Positions 32,160-42,237 are shown, counted from the first letter of the stretch. The stretch: 64,000 bases of DNA from [Clostridium] aerotolerans DSM 5434 (GCF_000687555.1 NZ_JHWJ01000011.1:62001-126000), one strand, 5' to 3'. Numbers and translations: made by a program. Notes: generated from the sequence alone by a model not told the origin.

Positions 32160-35100
32160 TTATTTCCCGTTGTTTTTTCTTCTAAATAATAGGAGGGAAA
32201 GGAACAAGGCCCCCATACCTGCCAGAATTAAAAATACTCCAATTATGGTATTGATGTGAAAGGCTGCTTCTCCTGTCTTGGGAAGCCTTTCATTTTTCCC
32301 TGTTTTTGCTCCCTTTGGAACATCTTCAGGATCTATTACAATGCTTTCCGGACTTCCTGTCTGATTTCCAGCAGGTACCTGGGGATTTTGAATGATGCTC
32401 TTAGGTACTTTCGTGTCTTCTACTTTGATGCTGTTCCCATCTCCGCTTCCACCGCCATCGCTTTTGCCGCCTCCAGGAATTCCTGGCTGTACGGGTGTTT
32501 TAGGATCAGCGGGTTTCGTGTTGGTATATGCAGAGACCTGTGTGGTCTTTGCCTGAATACTTCCCTGAGCCCCTGCACTAACAGCCTTGTATCCATCTGT
32601 GGAATAATCTTTCTCTAAAACGGAGTAGCCCGCTCCATCTGGGAGTCCTGATATGGTAATACTCTGTCCGTGAGCCAGGAATATCTGTTCCCCGCTTTTA
32701 ATGGTCCCATCTGCCACGCCCATACCAGTATAAGTATATTTACCATCAGCACCATCAAAGCTCACAGTAAATCCAAACTTTTTATTGGTATCAGCACCGC
32801 TTCCTGAAACAGTTTTACTGATTGTCAGATTGCCGGTAAGAACCTCCTCTGGCGGAATTACATTTCTTGTGTTTGTAAAGGAAGCCGTTTGAACCGCATC
32901 CGCCTCTATGGAACCTTGTTCTCCTGTACTGACCGTAGTGTAACCAGCATCGGAATAGTCCTTTTCTGCTACCAGATAATTTGTATTTACAGGAATTCCC
33001 TGTATTATAATGCTTTCCCCATGAGCCAAAGAAATGGTATCTCCACTTTTTATCATGCCGTCAGGAACACCGTAACCTTTATAGGGGTAACTGTTTCCAT
33101 CACCGTCCAAGGTCACAGTAAAGTCAAATTTGTAGGTAAGATCTGCCGCATTTCCTGCGATGGTTTTGGATATTTTTAAATTCCCTGCCGTACCTTCTGA
33201 AATATTTTTTACCGTTAATATATTGGAGTCATTTCCACGTTTTCCATCAATGGAAGATACGATTGCACCATTTTCTGAGGTTACGGATAAGGTATGGGAA
33301 ACTCCTTCTAGAACATATCCTGCCGGCGCCAATGTCTCCCGGAGAACATAGGTTCCATTGGGAATCACTTTGAATTTCAGAGTACCATCGCTGTTTGTCA
33401 TTCCTTTTCTTATGATTGTGCTTTCATCCTCTGTAAAAAGGGTGAATTCTGCATTTTTCAATGGAATTCCTGCCATATCCGTTTTAATAATTGAGATCCA
33501 GCCGTTTCTTTTCATACTGGCCTGACCGTCCTGGCTTGTAATCAGGTAGGGCTTGCTTGCTTCGGTTCCATCTGAATTGCCTCCATAAAGCGTCACCTTA
33601 TTGGATACAGTTCCTGGTTCTCCCGTAACATCGGTCATATAGCAGAAGCGGTATGCTTTCCTGCTATCCGGTATCTGAAAGCTCAATCCTCTTTGGGCAT
33701 TATCATAGTCAATGGTTTCACCTGCTATGAGCTCCACTGGATCACCCAGAGTGTAAGACCCATCGGCCTGTAAAATCATCTCATTTGCAGTATAATTCTC
33801 ACCGTCCAAGAGTAATTTCCCTTTTGAATCAAGCCTTATATCGATTCCCTGGGGTAATATATCATAGACCCTTTTTGCTGATGTAGTGAGCTGGGAGGGC
33901 TTATAATCCACCGACCAAAGAAGCACACCCTGACTTTTTATCTCTGCGGATTTTCCCAGAATCTCACTTACAATTTCCACATTCTGGGTACTGGTCACTT
34001 TCGGAGACCGATTTGTTACCAGAGTAAGATTGTTTTGCACCGTTGTCGTCTGATTGCCGCTGAAATATTTTTCTATGGTTGCCGTATCTGGTCTGGCCTT
34101 TATGAGTATTACATATGGCCGATCCATATTCTGGAATTCAAAGGTGGCCTCTCTGCCCTGGATTGTGAAACTGAGTCCGGGAACCGAAGGAAGAGCAGAT
34201 CCATTCGCAGTAACACTTCCAGCATTATTTCCAATCCCTTCAAAAATCAGAAAATCATTAGAACCAACTATCTTATCGAAGATCCAGCCTTCCGGCAATG
34301 TATCCTTAACTGTAACAGCACCCAATTCCTGCCCGGTCCAATCGGTCATCTGGGATATCTTTAAATTGTTTGCATTGACACCAAATCGGAAGATAACAGA
34401 TTTATCCGTATAATCAAAGCCTTCATAGGCATTTTTAGTTGAGGCGTTTACTTTGCCTTTCGGGTCTGACATGGCTTCCCGCTTTAGCATTTCTTTCATC
34501 AGCATTTTGCTGTTATAGGTTGGGCCTGCTGTAGATTCATTTAGCTTTGCTGATCCGCTAAAAAGGGTTGCCGTGTTATAAACAACTGTGTTTTTATTGG
34601 TAGCGAAAATATCTGGATCTGTTACCTGAGTATTATAAGTAAAGGTACTGGCGGAAGAGTCCTCTCCTGTAAGGATTCCGGTGATTTCTAAAAGATCCCC
34701 CACCCTTACGTTGTCTTTTATCAAAGGAATGACTTGAAGCACCAGCCCATCTCCATGAAAAGTGCCTTCCATATATTTGAGACCATAACTGATTTTAAGG
34801 TCTTTTGTCTCTATATTGTCTGGAAGTCCGGACACAGCAGATAGGTCTGATCCACTTGCTTTATTTTCATAAATAAGAACATCGTAGACTTTGGGATCTG
34901 GTATTGTCTGCTTTTTGGGATCTACTGTTACATTCCATGTGACAGTTCCATCAGAAGGGTGGGCGGTACCTGTTTTAGTAATCGCATTATATCCAATTCC
35001 TACACCTACTTTATTGGAATCTGACCCCTGGGTTCCTTCCCATTTAATAGAAGCCTGGTTATAATATGTGGTTTTCCCGGTTGTAAGTACTTCATCTGGC

Positions 35101-36518
35101 ACTCTGGTCACAATCTTTAACAGAATCTTGGTATCTATGTCGCCAATTTCATATTCCCCATTCTCATTTGGTGTAATGTTTGAGGCTACTCCAAAATCAG
35201 AACCGTCCCATTTTTGAAGGGTGGCTGAATCAAAAATCAGTTTCTTTTCCGTGTTTGTAATATCCTTCGAGAGAATATCGGTGATGACCACCTGTTTCAA
35301 AGAGGCTTCATTATGGTTCGCAATAATGGTCCATGTTATGGTTCTGTTTTGAGGATCATAGACACCGGTGCTTCCTTTGTCATCTGTCACTCCTGATTTT
35401 TCAATCCACTTTGGAGTCCATGAAACCTTTGTCTGTCCCTCATCCATTATTGTATCGTCCTTGTCATAGAGACTTGCCTTATTAGAAATCGACTGCTCTC
35501 CGCTGGGCGCATAATACTGTTCCTCTGAAATTTCCGTCTTAAATGTCACGGTCTGAGGACTCTTTGCTCCTGCTGGAAACGTATACGCAAGCACGCCATC
35601 ATTAATTTCCGGAACGGCTGACGAATCTCCATCTACTTGAAATGAATCTAAAATATAGGTTCCGACCGAGCTTAAATCATCAGAGAATTTATATCCTTCC
35701 AGGTCAATCCCATATCCACCCTGATCAGCCGTAATGTCAACCTTCCATGTAACCCATTGATTCGTCAGATCAAGGGTTCCTTGTTTCTTTACATTATAAA
35801 TAATCTTAGCCGGCGGTACGACCACTGTATATTCTTTATCAAGGATACCTACCGTCTTTTCTTCTCCAGTTACAGGACTTTCTGACGAATCAAACTGAAA
35901 TTCTGCATGAAATTCACATTGAACTGTATTGTAGGTTCCGTCAAAGACTTCGTCATCTCCATCAAACACTACCTTAGCACATACCACGTTATCCGTATTT
36001 GTGAAAAACATGACATGACCGACCAGTACATTGCCGTATTTAAGAGGAATGGCAGTTCCTGATAAAAGTTTGAATGCATCACTTATTTCAAATATTGCCA
36101 CATCGTTTTTATTAACAATAACCGGGGGGACCGGCTCATCTCCTTCCACTGGTACATAAAAGGAAATATCCACGGAAATCGGATCATTGCTGTTTATTTC
36201 TCCGCCTTCTGGTATAATGACTCCATTTTGTGTTACCTCCGTCACGATTTGGTATAAATCATCCGTCTTATCCATATTGCCTGCGGAAGAAGGCGTTGCC
36301 TTTGGCTCCCCTGAATTTGCTTTTCCTGATGACGTATTTTCTTCTGCAGTAGAAGGTGTCCCTTTGTTAGCCTCTGATGGTGAAGCCACACTTACAGCCG
36401 CCTCTCCAGGGGATTCTATTTCTCCAGCGTATGTAGCTTGAGCAGGCAGCAATATATTTAACACTAAAATGAATACCATTACCCAACTCATAAATTTTCT
36501 ATGTTTTCTATGTTTCAT
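32160..36518 (-). CDS. Giant LPXTG wall-anchored adhesin with isopeptide-type domains
   Basis: A 1452-residue exported protein. Signal peptide at about 1-30 (FMSWVMVFILVLNILLPAQA), a low-complexity Ser/Thr/Glu linker to residue 100, and a long array of beta-sandwich adhesion domains of the collagen-binding (Cna-like) type. Residues about 1010-1105 form a SpaA-like domain (GIPLKNAEFTLFTE; LRETLAPAGYVLE). Two related repeats of about 107 residues follow (near 1112-1219 and 1229-1335), each with KSGD/E..-LAHG and FTNT/YTNT. A Gly/Pro-rich spacer precedes LPKTG at about 1412, a hydrophobic helix and the basic tail RRKNNGK. Sortase links it to peptidoglycan. No sortase gene is in the window. It diverges from an unfamiliar HTH protein. 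Confidence 0.9.
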   Translation of the reverse strand: MKHRKHRKFMSWVMVFILVLNILLPAQATYAGEIESPGEAAVSVASPSEANKGTPSTAEENTSSGKANSGEPKATPSSAGNMDKTDDLYQIVTEVTQNGVIIPEGGEINSNDPISVDISFYVPVEGDEPVPPVIVNKNDVAIFEISDAFKLLSGTAIPLKYGNVLVGHVMFFTNTDNVVCAKVVFDGDDEVFDGTYNTVQCEFHAEFQFDSSESPVTGEEKTVGILDKEYTVVVPPAKIIYNVKKQGTLDLTNQWVTWKVDITADQGGYGIDLEGYKFSDDLSSVGTYILDSFQVDGDSSAVPEINDGVLAYTFPAGAKSPQTVTFKTEISEEQYYAPSGEQSISNKASLYDKDDTIMDEGQTKVSWTPKWIEKSGVTDDKGSTGVYDPQNRTITWTIIANHNEASLKQVVITDILSKDITNTEKKLIFDSATLQKWDGSDFGVASNITPNENGEYEIGDIDTKILLKIVTRVPDEVLTTGKTTYYNQASIKWEGTQGSDSNKVGVGIGYNAITKTGTAHPSDGTVTWNVTVDPKKQTIPDPKVYDVLIYENKASGSDLSAVSGLPDNIETKDLKISYGLKYMEGTFHGDGLVLQVIPLIKDNVRVGDLLEITGILTGEDSSASTFTYNTQVTDPDIFATNKNTVVYNTATLFSGSAKLNESTAGPTYNSKMLMKEMLKREAMSDPKGKVNASTKNAYEGFDYTDKSVIFRFGVNANNLKISQMTDWTGQELGAVTVKDTLPEGWIFDKIVGSNDFLIFEGIGNNAGSVTANGSALPSVPGLSFTIQGREATFEFQNMDRPYVILIKARPDTATIEKYFSGNQTTTVQNNLTLVTNRSPKVTSTQNVEIVSEILGKSAEIKSQGVLLWSVDYKPSQLTTSAKRVYDILPQGIDIRLDSKGKLLLDGENYTANEMILQADGSYTLGDPVELIAGETIDYDNAQRGLSFQIPDSRKAYRFCYMTDVTGEPGTVSNKVTLYGGNSDGTEASKPYLITSQDGQASMKRNGWISIIKTDMAGIPLKNAEFTLFTEDESTIIRKGMTNSDGTLKFKVIPNGTYVLRETLAPAGYVLEGVSHTLSVTSENGAIVSSIDGKRGNDSNILTVKNISEGTAGNLKISKTIAGNAADLTYKFDFTVTLDGDGNSYPYKGYGVPDGMIKSGDTISLAHGESIIIQGIPVNTNYLVAEKDYSDAGYTTVSTGEQGSIEADAVQTASFTNTRNVIPPEEVLTGNLTISKTVSGSGADTNKKFGFTVSFDGADGKYTYTGMGVADGTIKSGEQIFLAHGQSITISGLPDGAGYSVLEKDYSTDGYKAVSAGAQGSIQAKTTQVSAYTNTKPADPKTPVQPGIPGGGKSDGGGSGDGNSIKVEDTKVPKSIIQNPQVPAGNQTGSPESIVIDPEDVPKGAKTGKNERLPKTGEAAFHINTIIGVFLILAGMGALFLSLLLFRRKNNGK

Positions 36519-36695
36519 TTTCTATCCCTCCTTAATACAAATAGTAATTAATATTATTTTTAATATGTAATAAAAATTATATCGTGAGTCTGATTTTGTT
36601 GCTTGAAAATGCAGGAAAAAAAGTTACAACAAAATAGACACCAAAAAAAAATTATGTTACAATATTTTCTAACAATAGAAAAACGGAGGCATGAA

Positions 36696-38114
36696 ATGAA
36701 AACCGGTTCCTTGCTGGAAGAGCTTATTAATATCGCACAAGTATCCAAAACCGATTTTGCACTCAGTATGAATATGACCCCTAGCGGTCTCAGCAAGATT
36801 TTAAAAGCAGGACGTGTTTTATTATTTAAAGAAAAGAAAGTATTCAGCCGTCAGGCGGCTGCCTATTTTGCGAATTCGCTCTATAGCCACTGCTGCTATT
36901 TAAAATTAATGAATGTCTTTCCCGTTATTTATGATTTTAATTCCAGATATGAACTGGAGACCTTTTTATCTTTCGCTATTGAATATGCATTAGATATCGA
37001 TTTAGAAGAAGAAAACAAAGGAAATCTTATCTATTCAGAAAGTGAACTATGCTTTCTTGGACAGAAGAACATATTGAATTTTTTTTGTATTCTTACTTCA
37101 CACTATCTAACGGCATCTAATAATGGTTCTTTTGAATTTTACGGTACACTGCCTTTTCTTGACCGGTGTTACACAAATATTTTCAGTCGAATCAAGTTAA
37201 TTTCCTGTGATCAAAGTAAAAACAAACTTATATATAATCACTTTATCAATATTGGGGCCATGGAAAAATCCACTTCCAGGTATGATATAGGCTTCCTTTC
37301 CTCAATCGTCCATTCACAAACTTACATAGACTTATTTTTCTGGAATATTACGGAGGAAATCAACGGTCCATTTTTGTTGCTGAAGGATAATTTTTTATTG
37401 AATTTTAGTACGCAATTAGACGGAACGCCTTTAATGACTTATATCTCCCAAAAAAGCCATATATCCTCCTCTTTAAATTCACTCTTACAAAAAGAAGTTA
37501 AAAAGATCAGCTATGGAAGAGAGGACGCATTACTAGCATTACAAAATAATCCAGATTTATTAGATAAGCTTATAAGTAAAAATATCTATTCCGTATACAA
37601 TGGTATCCCTATTGGATATCTGTTACACGAACAGGAACTGAAGAATGATCATTGTTCCGACAACGTGAAAGACTTTATCCTCGGGCTGTTTCAGGAAATC
37701 CTCTCACACGATTCTGAATTCTTTATTACAGTTAATTCAATGATGAACTTTTGCGCCACTGGAAAAGTAATCGTCCCGTTATGGGGTGAAATTACACTCC
37801 CGGCAAAAGAACGCTACTCCTATCTCCAACGGTTAGAGCCGATCATTTCCAATGGTAAGATAGATAAATTTAAAATTGTTAACAATGATCTTTTTGAAAT
37901 GTCTGTTGTCTGTGCGCCGGGAATAAGCCTTATCTATACCATTAGCCATGACCGTACATCAGAGAAAATACATTACTTTGAAACAGAACTTATTAGCTCC
38001 ATTTTTAAAAAGCAGATAGAAAAAAAACAAATTCATGTGATTGAACTCACCACAGACATCTGGAAGAGTTATCTTGATGAAATGTCAAATAATTTTTTTA
38101 TACATTCAAAATAA
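36696..38114 (+). CDS. Unrecognised 472-residue protein with an N-terminal HTH, probable surface-gene regulator
   Basis: The ATG at 36696 has CGGAGG upstream; the longer open frame from 36603 has none. An upstream out-of-frame ATG at 36691 ends immediately in TGA. Residues 1-45 look like a Cro/XRE-type helix-turn-helix (TDFALSMNMTPSGLSKIL). The remaining 425 residues match no family I can name: they are mixed helix/strand, rich in Phe/Tyr/Ile/Asn, with no membrane helix and no phosphoacceptor or kinase motif. The gene is more AT-rich than its neighbours and diverges from the giant adhesin with 177 bases between. Control of that adhesin is the natural hypothesis. A hairpin terminator follows at 38123. 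Confidence 0.6.
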   Translation: MKTGSLLEELINIAQVSKTDFALSMNMTPSGLSKILKAGRVLLFKEKKVFSRQAAAYFANSLYSHCCYLKLMNVFPVIYDFNSRYELETFLSFAIEYALDIDLEEENKGNLIYSESELCFLGQKNILNFFCILTSHYLTASNNGSFEFYGTLPFLDRCYTNIFSRIKLISCDQSKNKLIYNHFINIGAMEKSTSRYDIGFLSSIVHSQTYIDLFFWNITEEINGPFLLLKDNFLLNFSTQLDGTPLMTYISQKSHISSSLNSLLQKEVKKISYGREDALLALQNNPDLLDKLISKNIYSVYNGIPIGYLLHEQELKNDHCSDNVKDFILGLFQEILSHDSEFFITVNSMMNFCATGKVIVPLWGEITLPAKERYSYLQRLEPIISNGKIDKFKIVNNDLFEMSVVCAPGISLIYTISHDRTSEKIHYFETELISSIFKKQIEKKQIHVIELTTDIWKSYLDEMSNNFFIHSK

Positions 38115-38122
38115 AACCACAA

Positions 38123-38161
38123 ATAAGCAGACTGCCATACTGACAGCCTGCTTATCTTTTT
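38123..38161 (+). terminator. Terminator after the HTH protein gene
   Basis: ATAAGCAGACTG at 38123-38134 pairs with CAGCCTGCTTAT at 38144-38155, one mismatch, followed by CTTTTT. Confidence 0.75.
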
Positions 38162-38197
38162 AAGCTCTTATAACTATTTGATACTAATATTTCTATT

Positions 38198-40966
38198 CTA
38201 CCAGATTCCTCCCCGGACCTTGTAAGAATTATAAAAGTTGATCGATGAGGGGTAATTCACCGTTGTGACCAGATTCCCTGTACCATCATCCTCCACAAGA
38301 ACGGTGACTGTAAGCACACTGGTATCATATGTCATGTGCTGGATAGGAGTTGACGGCTGTATCTCACGCACCTGATATGTATATTCACCTGGCGTATCAT
38401 AGGTCATGAGAAAACTGATGGTTCCATCTGACTGGTTTTTAGCCTTGTATACTTCTCCGCTCTCCATATCCTTCAGCTCAAAATCAAACATTCCAGCCGT
38501 CAGCTGCATACCGGTGAGCACCTTTTTCAACTGAATATCGGCAGATTTGGGCGGATAGGAGAACGTATTTTTAAATACTGCCTCCGGCGAATAAGAAACC
38601 GAAGCCTCCAGCTTTCCCTGGGCGTCCGTTACCTTAACCTGAGCGGTAAGCGTTCTTAAATCGTAGGTTATATTAGGATCTGCTGGAACCGGCACCACCT
38701 CACGAATCATATAATAATAGATTCCTTCCCGCGTAAATGTCAGCGGAGAGAAAGAAATCTTTCCCGAAGCTTGATTGGAAACCGTCTGTAGGCTTTCATT
38801 ATCATTGGAAAGCAATCTGAACTGAAACATTCCCTTTGTTAAACGGGCACCTGAAAGCTCTTTTTTCGCTTCCAGGGATAATGATACAGGCTGGGGCTCG
38901 TAGTGGTTTTCAAAGGTAGCACCTTCCGGATAGCGTACCTCCGCCACCAGCTCATCGCCTGACCTGGTAACAATTACCTCCACAGGAATGACTTTTGTGT
39001 CGTAAACCATTCCAGGTACTGTAGGTTCGGGAATGATTTCTTTTACATGAAAGAGATAATCTCCTGGACGGCCAAAACTGATATCGGAAAATCGGATTTC
39101 ACCGTTTGCATCATTTTCAGCGATAGCAACCGGATATTCTATCCCTTCTGATACATGGCTCAAGGAAAAACCAAAGTCACCTGCTAAAAGGGTCTTTCCA
39201 GTCAACGATTTTTTCAAATAGAACTCGGTCTTAATTTCCTCAGGTACAACGACCTGAACCACTGGCTTACCATATAATACTTCTGCAATTCCGCTTCTTC
39301 CGTAGGAATAGGTAAGCTTTGTATTCCCATTGGAATAAAAACCGGGTTTTCCAGAGCTGGTGCTGTTTCCATTATAATCCGTATCCGGATCTCCAGTCTG
39401 GGGATAGCTCCAATATTTGTCATAGTAATCCAGAGCTTTCTCACTGGCCCTCACATTAAAGGAAACCGTATAACGGCTGTCAGGCACGGTGCTGCTTAAC
39501 AATGCTACCTTTACTCCAGATGTTCCCAGGCTGACTGTATAATCACTGCCGGCCTTAAGCTGGATGGGCGATGTATCTTTAATTTGGCGCATGACCTTTA
39601 ACTCTCCCCCATAATCGACGTATTCGGAAAGGGGATCTTCTATGGTCACTTGGTAAAGAGAATTGCTGATCTGAGAGATGAACCGGTTAAAGGCATTGCC
39701 GATCTGGTCGGCACTTGCTGCCTGTACCATATATTTTTCCATCCTTGCATCCACCATTTGAGTGATGGTCTGCAGCGTGGAGGCGGCTCCTGTATCGCTG
39801 CCCATAAAAATAGAATAGAACCGGTCAACTCCCTGAAGCTTTCTTGCCGCTTCCACCGCATAAACGGTACCTACCTCCGTATAAACGGAATACCCAAGAG
39901 CCTGGACGACAGGTGTTGCCGCCGTAGGCTCACCATCGGTGAGAAAGAAGACCACCTGCTCCGACCCTGGCGAGGAAAGTCCCGCGATCTGCCCGGAAAC
40001 CTGTGTCATTGACTGATAATAATTTGTACCGCCCTCCGCACCGCCTGGAAGGGAGAGGGAGGAGACCTTTTGTAGAAGGCTTTCCTTATCCGTGCTGGCA
40101 GAAACCACGATACGGGAATTGGTTCCGAAAAGAAGGATAGAAAAACGATTGTTGGGATTTTCAGAAAGCAGGGATATGGCGTCATAAACAGTCTTTTTCA
40201 TGACTTCAAACCGAGATTTCGCCCCCAGGGGCTGCTCCATGGAATTACTCACATCAAGAACAAAAAAGATATCTGATTTTTTCTCCTCTTCCTCTTTCTG
40301 AGTCGTCACATCCAGATAGAGCCGGTAATCATTGGTCCCGTTGGACTTTGTATCAGGATTTCCCGCCCCGTCGCCCAGATAATCAATTACCTTTTTATAT
40401 TCCGGGCTTGGAGGGTCCGCAGGAGGGGTTTCCTCTATATCGGGATTATAGCGAAAATGAAGAGTGACTTTTGCCGAGGTTTTATTCTCCTTTACCGCGA
40501 TCCAGTTGAAAGGCTGGACAGCATACTTATCTGAGCCGCTTCCGCTTCCATTATAGGTATACGCACCCGCATTTTCTCCATACTCCACGGAAACCAGGCT
40601 TAAATGAGAGTCTGTATATCCGTTAGAACCAAACCAGACCGTATTGCAGGTGGAATTCCCTGTTTTACTGCCAAAGGTAAGAGTCTCCGTATACCCATTC
40701 TTAACCTGAAAGACCTTTGTTTCGTAGCCAGACGGATAATAGGCAGGATATGTACTGGACTTTGACATTTGATAAATTCGTTTTGCATCGTATCGTGACT
40801 GAAAATTACCCACCTGATTTGGATATTCAGATGCATTATCAATTACAGTGGTTACAGAAAGCGTCAGCGGCCTTATCTGGGCCGCCAGCGCACTTCCGGA
40901 ATAGAGGAAGATCCCTGCAATCCCCATGAGGAGTAAAAGCATCCTCTTCCTTATATGTTTCATCAT
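38198..40966 (-). CDS. VWA domain protein with three pilin-type isopeptide domains, last gene of the Tad operon
   Basis: A 922-residue exported protein. The ATG at 40966 is 8 bases after GGAGAGG, better than the GTG at 40975. A signal peptide (LLLLMGIAGIFLYSGSALAA) is followed by an N-terminal domain, then a von Willebrand A domain from about residue 235 to 430 with an intact metal site: DVSNSMEQP, Thr in GGTNYYQS, and Asp in FLTDGEPT. Three Spy0128/FctA-like domains occupy about 585-915, each starting like KKSLTGKTLLAGDFGF and ending in YNSY/NTF/NHY. It ends at VRGGIW with no LPXTG, membrane helix or other anchor. Lying 19 bases after the solute-binding gene of the Tad locus, it is a good candidate for a pilus-tip adhesin. 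Confidence 0.85.
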   Translation of the reverse strand: MMKHIRKRMLLLLMGIAGIFLYSGSALAAQIRPLTLSVTTVIDNASEYPNQVGNFQSRYDAKRIYQMSKSSTYPAYYPSGYETKVFQVKNGYTETLTFGSKTGNSTCNTVWFGSNGYTDSHLSLVSVEYGENAGAYTYNGSGSGSDKYAVQPFNWIAVKENKTSAKVTLHFRYNPDIEETPPADPPSPEYKKVIDYLGDGAGNPDTKSNGTNDYRLYLDVTTQKEEEEKKSDIFFVLDVSNSMEQPLGAKSRFEVMKKTVYDAISLLSENPNNRFSILLFGTNSRIVVSASTDKESLLQKVSSLSLPGGAEGGTNYYQSMTQVSGQIAGLSSPGSEQVVFFLTDGEPTAATPVVQALGYSVYTEVGTVYAVEAARKLQGVDRFYSIFMGSDTGAASTLQTITQMVDARMEKYMVQAASADQIGNAFNRFISQISNSLYQVTIEDPLSEYVDYGGELKVMRQIKDTSPIQLKAGSDYTVSLGTSGVKVALLSSTVPDSRYTVSFNVRASEKALDYYDKYWSYPQTGDPDTDYNGNSTSSGKPGFYSNGNTKLTYSYGRSGIAEVLYGKPVVQVVVPEEIKTEFYLKKSLTGKTLLAGDFGFSLSHVSEGIEYPVAIAENDANGEIRFSDISFGRPGDYLFHVKEIIPEPTVPGMVYDTKVIPVEVIVTRSGDELVAEVRYPEGATFENHYEPQPVSLSLEAKKELSGARLTKGMFQFRLLSNDNESLQTVSNQASGKISFSPLTFTREGIYYYMIREVVPVPADPNITYDLRTLTAQVKVTDAQGKLEASVSYSPEAVFKNTFSYPPKSADIQLKKVLTGMQLTAGMFDFELKDMESGEVYKAKNQSDGTISFLMTYDTPGEYTYQVREIQPSTPIQHMTYDTSVLTVTVLVEDDGTGNLVTTVNYPSSINFYNSYKVRGGIW

Positions 40967-40984
40967 TACCTGCACCTCTCCATA

Positions 40985-42235
40985 CTATTTTCTCTTTGAA
41001 TTCTTAAGCTGTTTCAACCAGTCGTTTAGGAATTCTTCTGGCTCCACGGCATTCCCGGAAAACAACTGATCCAGTTCCTTCTCACAGACCTCTTTTTCCC
41101 TTTCGGTCATGGTCTGGACACAGGATAAATACACTTCTTTTTTGTTGCTCAGAAGATCATAAGCCTTTGAAACATCTTCATCCTCAAGCTTAAGTCCCCT
41201 TATGGCGGGAATCCTGTTAAATTCCCCGGAAAAAGCTTTCTGGTTCTCCTGACCCATAAAACCGGCAAGAAAATCTTTTGCAGATTTTAGTCCTTTTCCC
41301 TTTTTTGACGCTCCAAATAAAATTTCTCCACTCCAAACTCCGGCCTTTGTATAATCCTCTCCCGGAAGCAGAAACCAGTCAAAGGGAGACGTCATGGTTT
41401 CCTTTAAAAGAGCAATGTCCTCCGTGGTACCTGAAATCATAGCATAACTTCCTTTGGAGAATTCTTTAAGCAGAGCCTGATGCCCCTTGGCACACTCCTT
41501 TTTATCCACAGACAGTTCCATTGCCAGGCCATATAAATCATAATAGCCTGTGGTTCCAGACAGAAGTTTTTTAAAATCCCCGTTTATATTTTTTCCACCG
41601 CTGACTTTGTCTCCATTTGAGAGCGCCCAAGCGGCCAGATCTAAGACCTCAAGGTTCCCGGTCTCAGATAAGGACAGTCCAAGAGGGACTGTCCCTGACT
41701 GCTTTAATATGGCACAATTGACCACAAAATCGGAACGTGTCTCCGGTTCCTTCAACTGGTTTTTCTCATATATGTCGCGGTTATAGAATATCACAGGGAG
41801 ACTTCCAGCCACGGGAAGGGCTAAAAACGTTTTATCGATTCCACTGGTTATGAGCGGCTCCTGTCCGCTCACTTCCGTCACAAGCTTCTCATAAGACAAC
41901 GCTGCCAGCTTCCCGCTGTCCCGAAACAGATTAAGGCTTTCGGGAGGAATGGCAAACACTTCCGGAGTTCGTCCTTCTTCTGACGCCTTCAGCCATTCAT
42001 CGGCGTATGATTCCCTGGGAATCACCTGGATTTCTACCTTCATGCCCTTATGTTTCTTCTCATAATCCAATGCAAGCTTCTCATAAAATTCCTTATGTTC
42101 CGTGTCAAAATGCCAAAAGGTAAGAGTCTCTGTCTTCGTCTCACCGCCATTTAAGGATACACTGCTTTCCCGGCAGGCCGTAAGGATAGCTGCTGCCGCA
42201 ATAATAACGGCTGCTGTCACAAATATTTTTTTCAT
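40985..42235 (-). CDS. Family 1 extracellular solute-binding lipoprotein inside the Tad operon
   Basis: A 416-residue lipoprotein from the ATG at 42235, two bases after the upstream stop. Signal peptide and lipobox are VIIAAAAILTAC. The rest is a family 1 binding-protein fold typical of oligosaccharide ABC transporters (LTFWHFDTEHKEFYEKLALD; LPVAGSLPVIFYNRDIYEKN; AYDLLSNKKEVYLS). No permease or ATPase gene accompanies it; both neighbours are pilus-associated genes. It may have been recruited as a surface carbohydrate-binding factor for the pilus, or it may feed a distant transporter. This placement is unusual. Confidence 0.82.
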   Translation of the reverse strand: MKKIFVTAAVIIAAAAILTACRESSVSLNGGETKTETLTFWHFDTEHKEFYEKLALDYEKKHKGMKVEIQVIPRESYADEWLKASEEGRTPEVFAIPPESLNLFRDSGKLAALSYEKLVTEVSGQEPLITSGIDKTFLALPVAGSLPVIFYNRDIYEKNQLKEPETRSDFVVNCAILKQSGTVPLGLSLSETGNLEVLDLAAWALSNGDKVSGGKNINGDFKKLLSGTTGYYDLYGLAMELSVDKKECAKGHQALLKEFSKGSYAMISGTTEDIALLKETMTSPFDWFLLPGEDYTKAGVWSGEILFGASKKGKGLKSAKDFLAGFMGQENQKAFSGEFNRIPAIRGLKLEDEDVSKAYDLLSNKKEVYLSCVQTMTEREKEVCEKELDQLFSGNAVEPEEFLNDWLKQLKNSKRK

Positions 42236-42237
42236 AA

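Noticed and set aside
36519-36695. A further promoter inversion at the adhesin/HTH intergenic region
   Set aside because: The region is AT-rich and shows TTACAAC once, but no long inverted repeat was found and no recombinase is adjacent.
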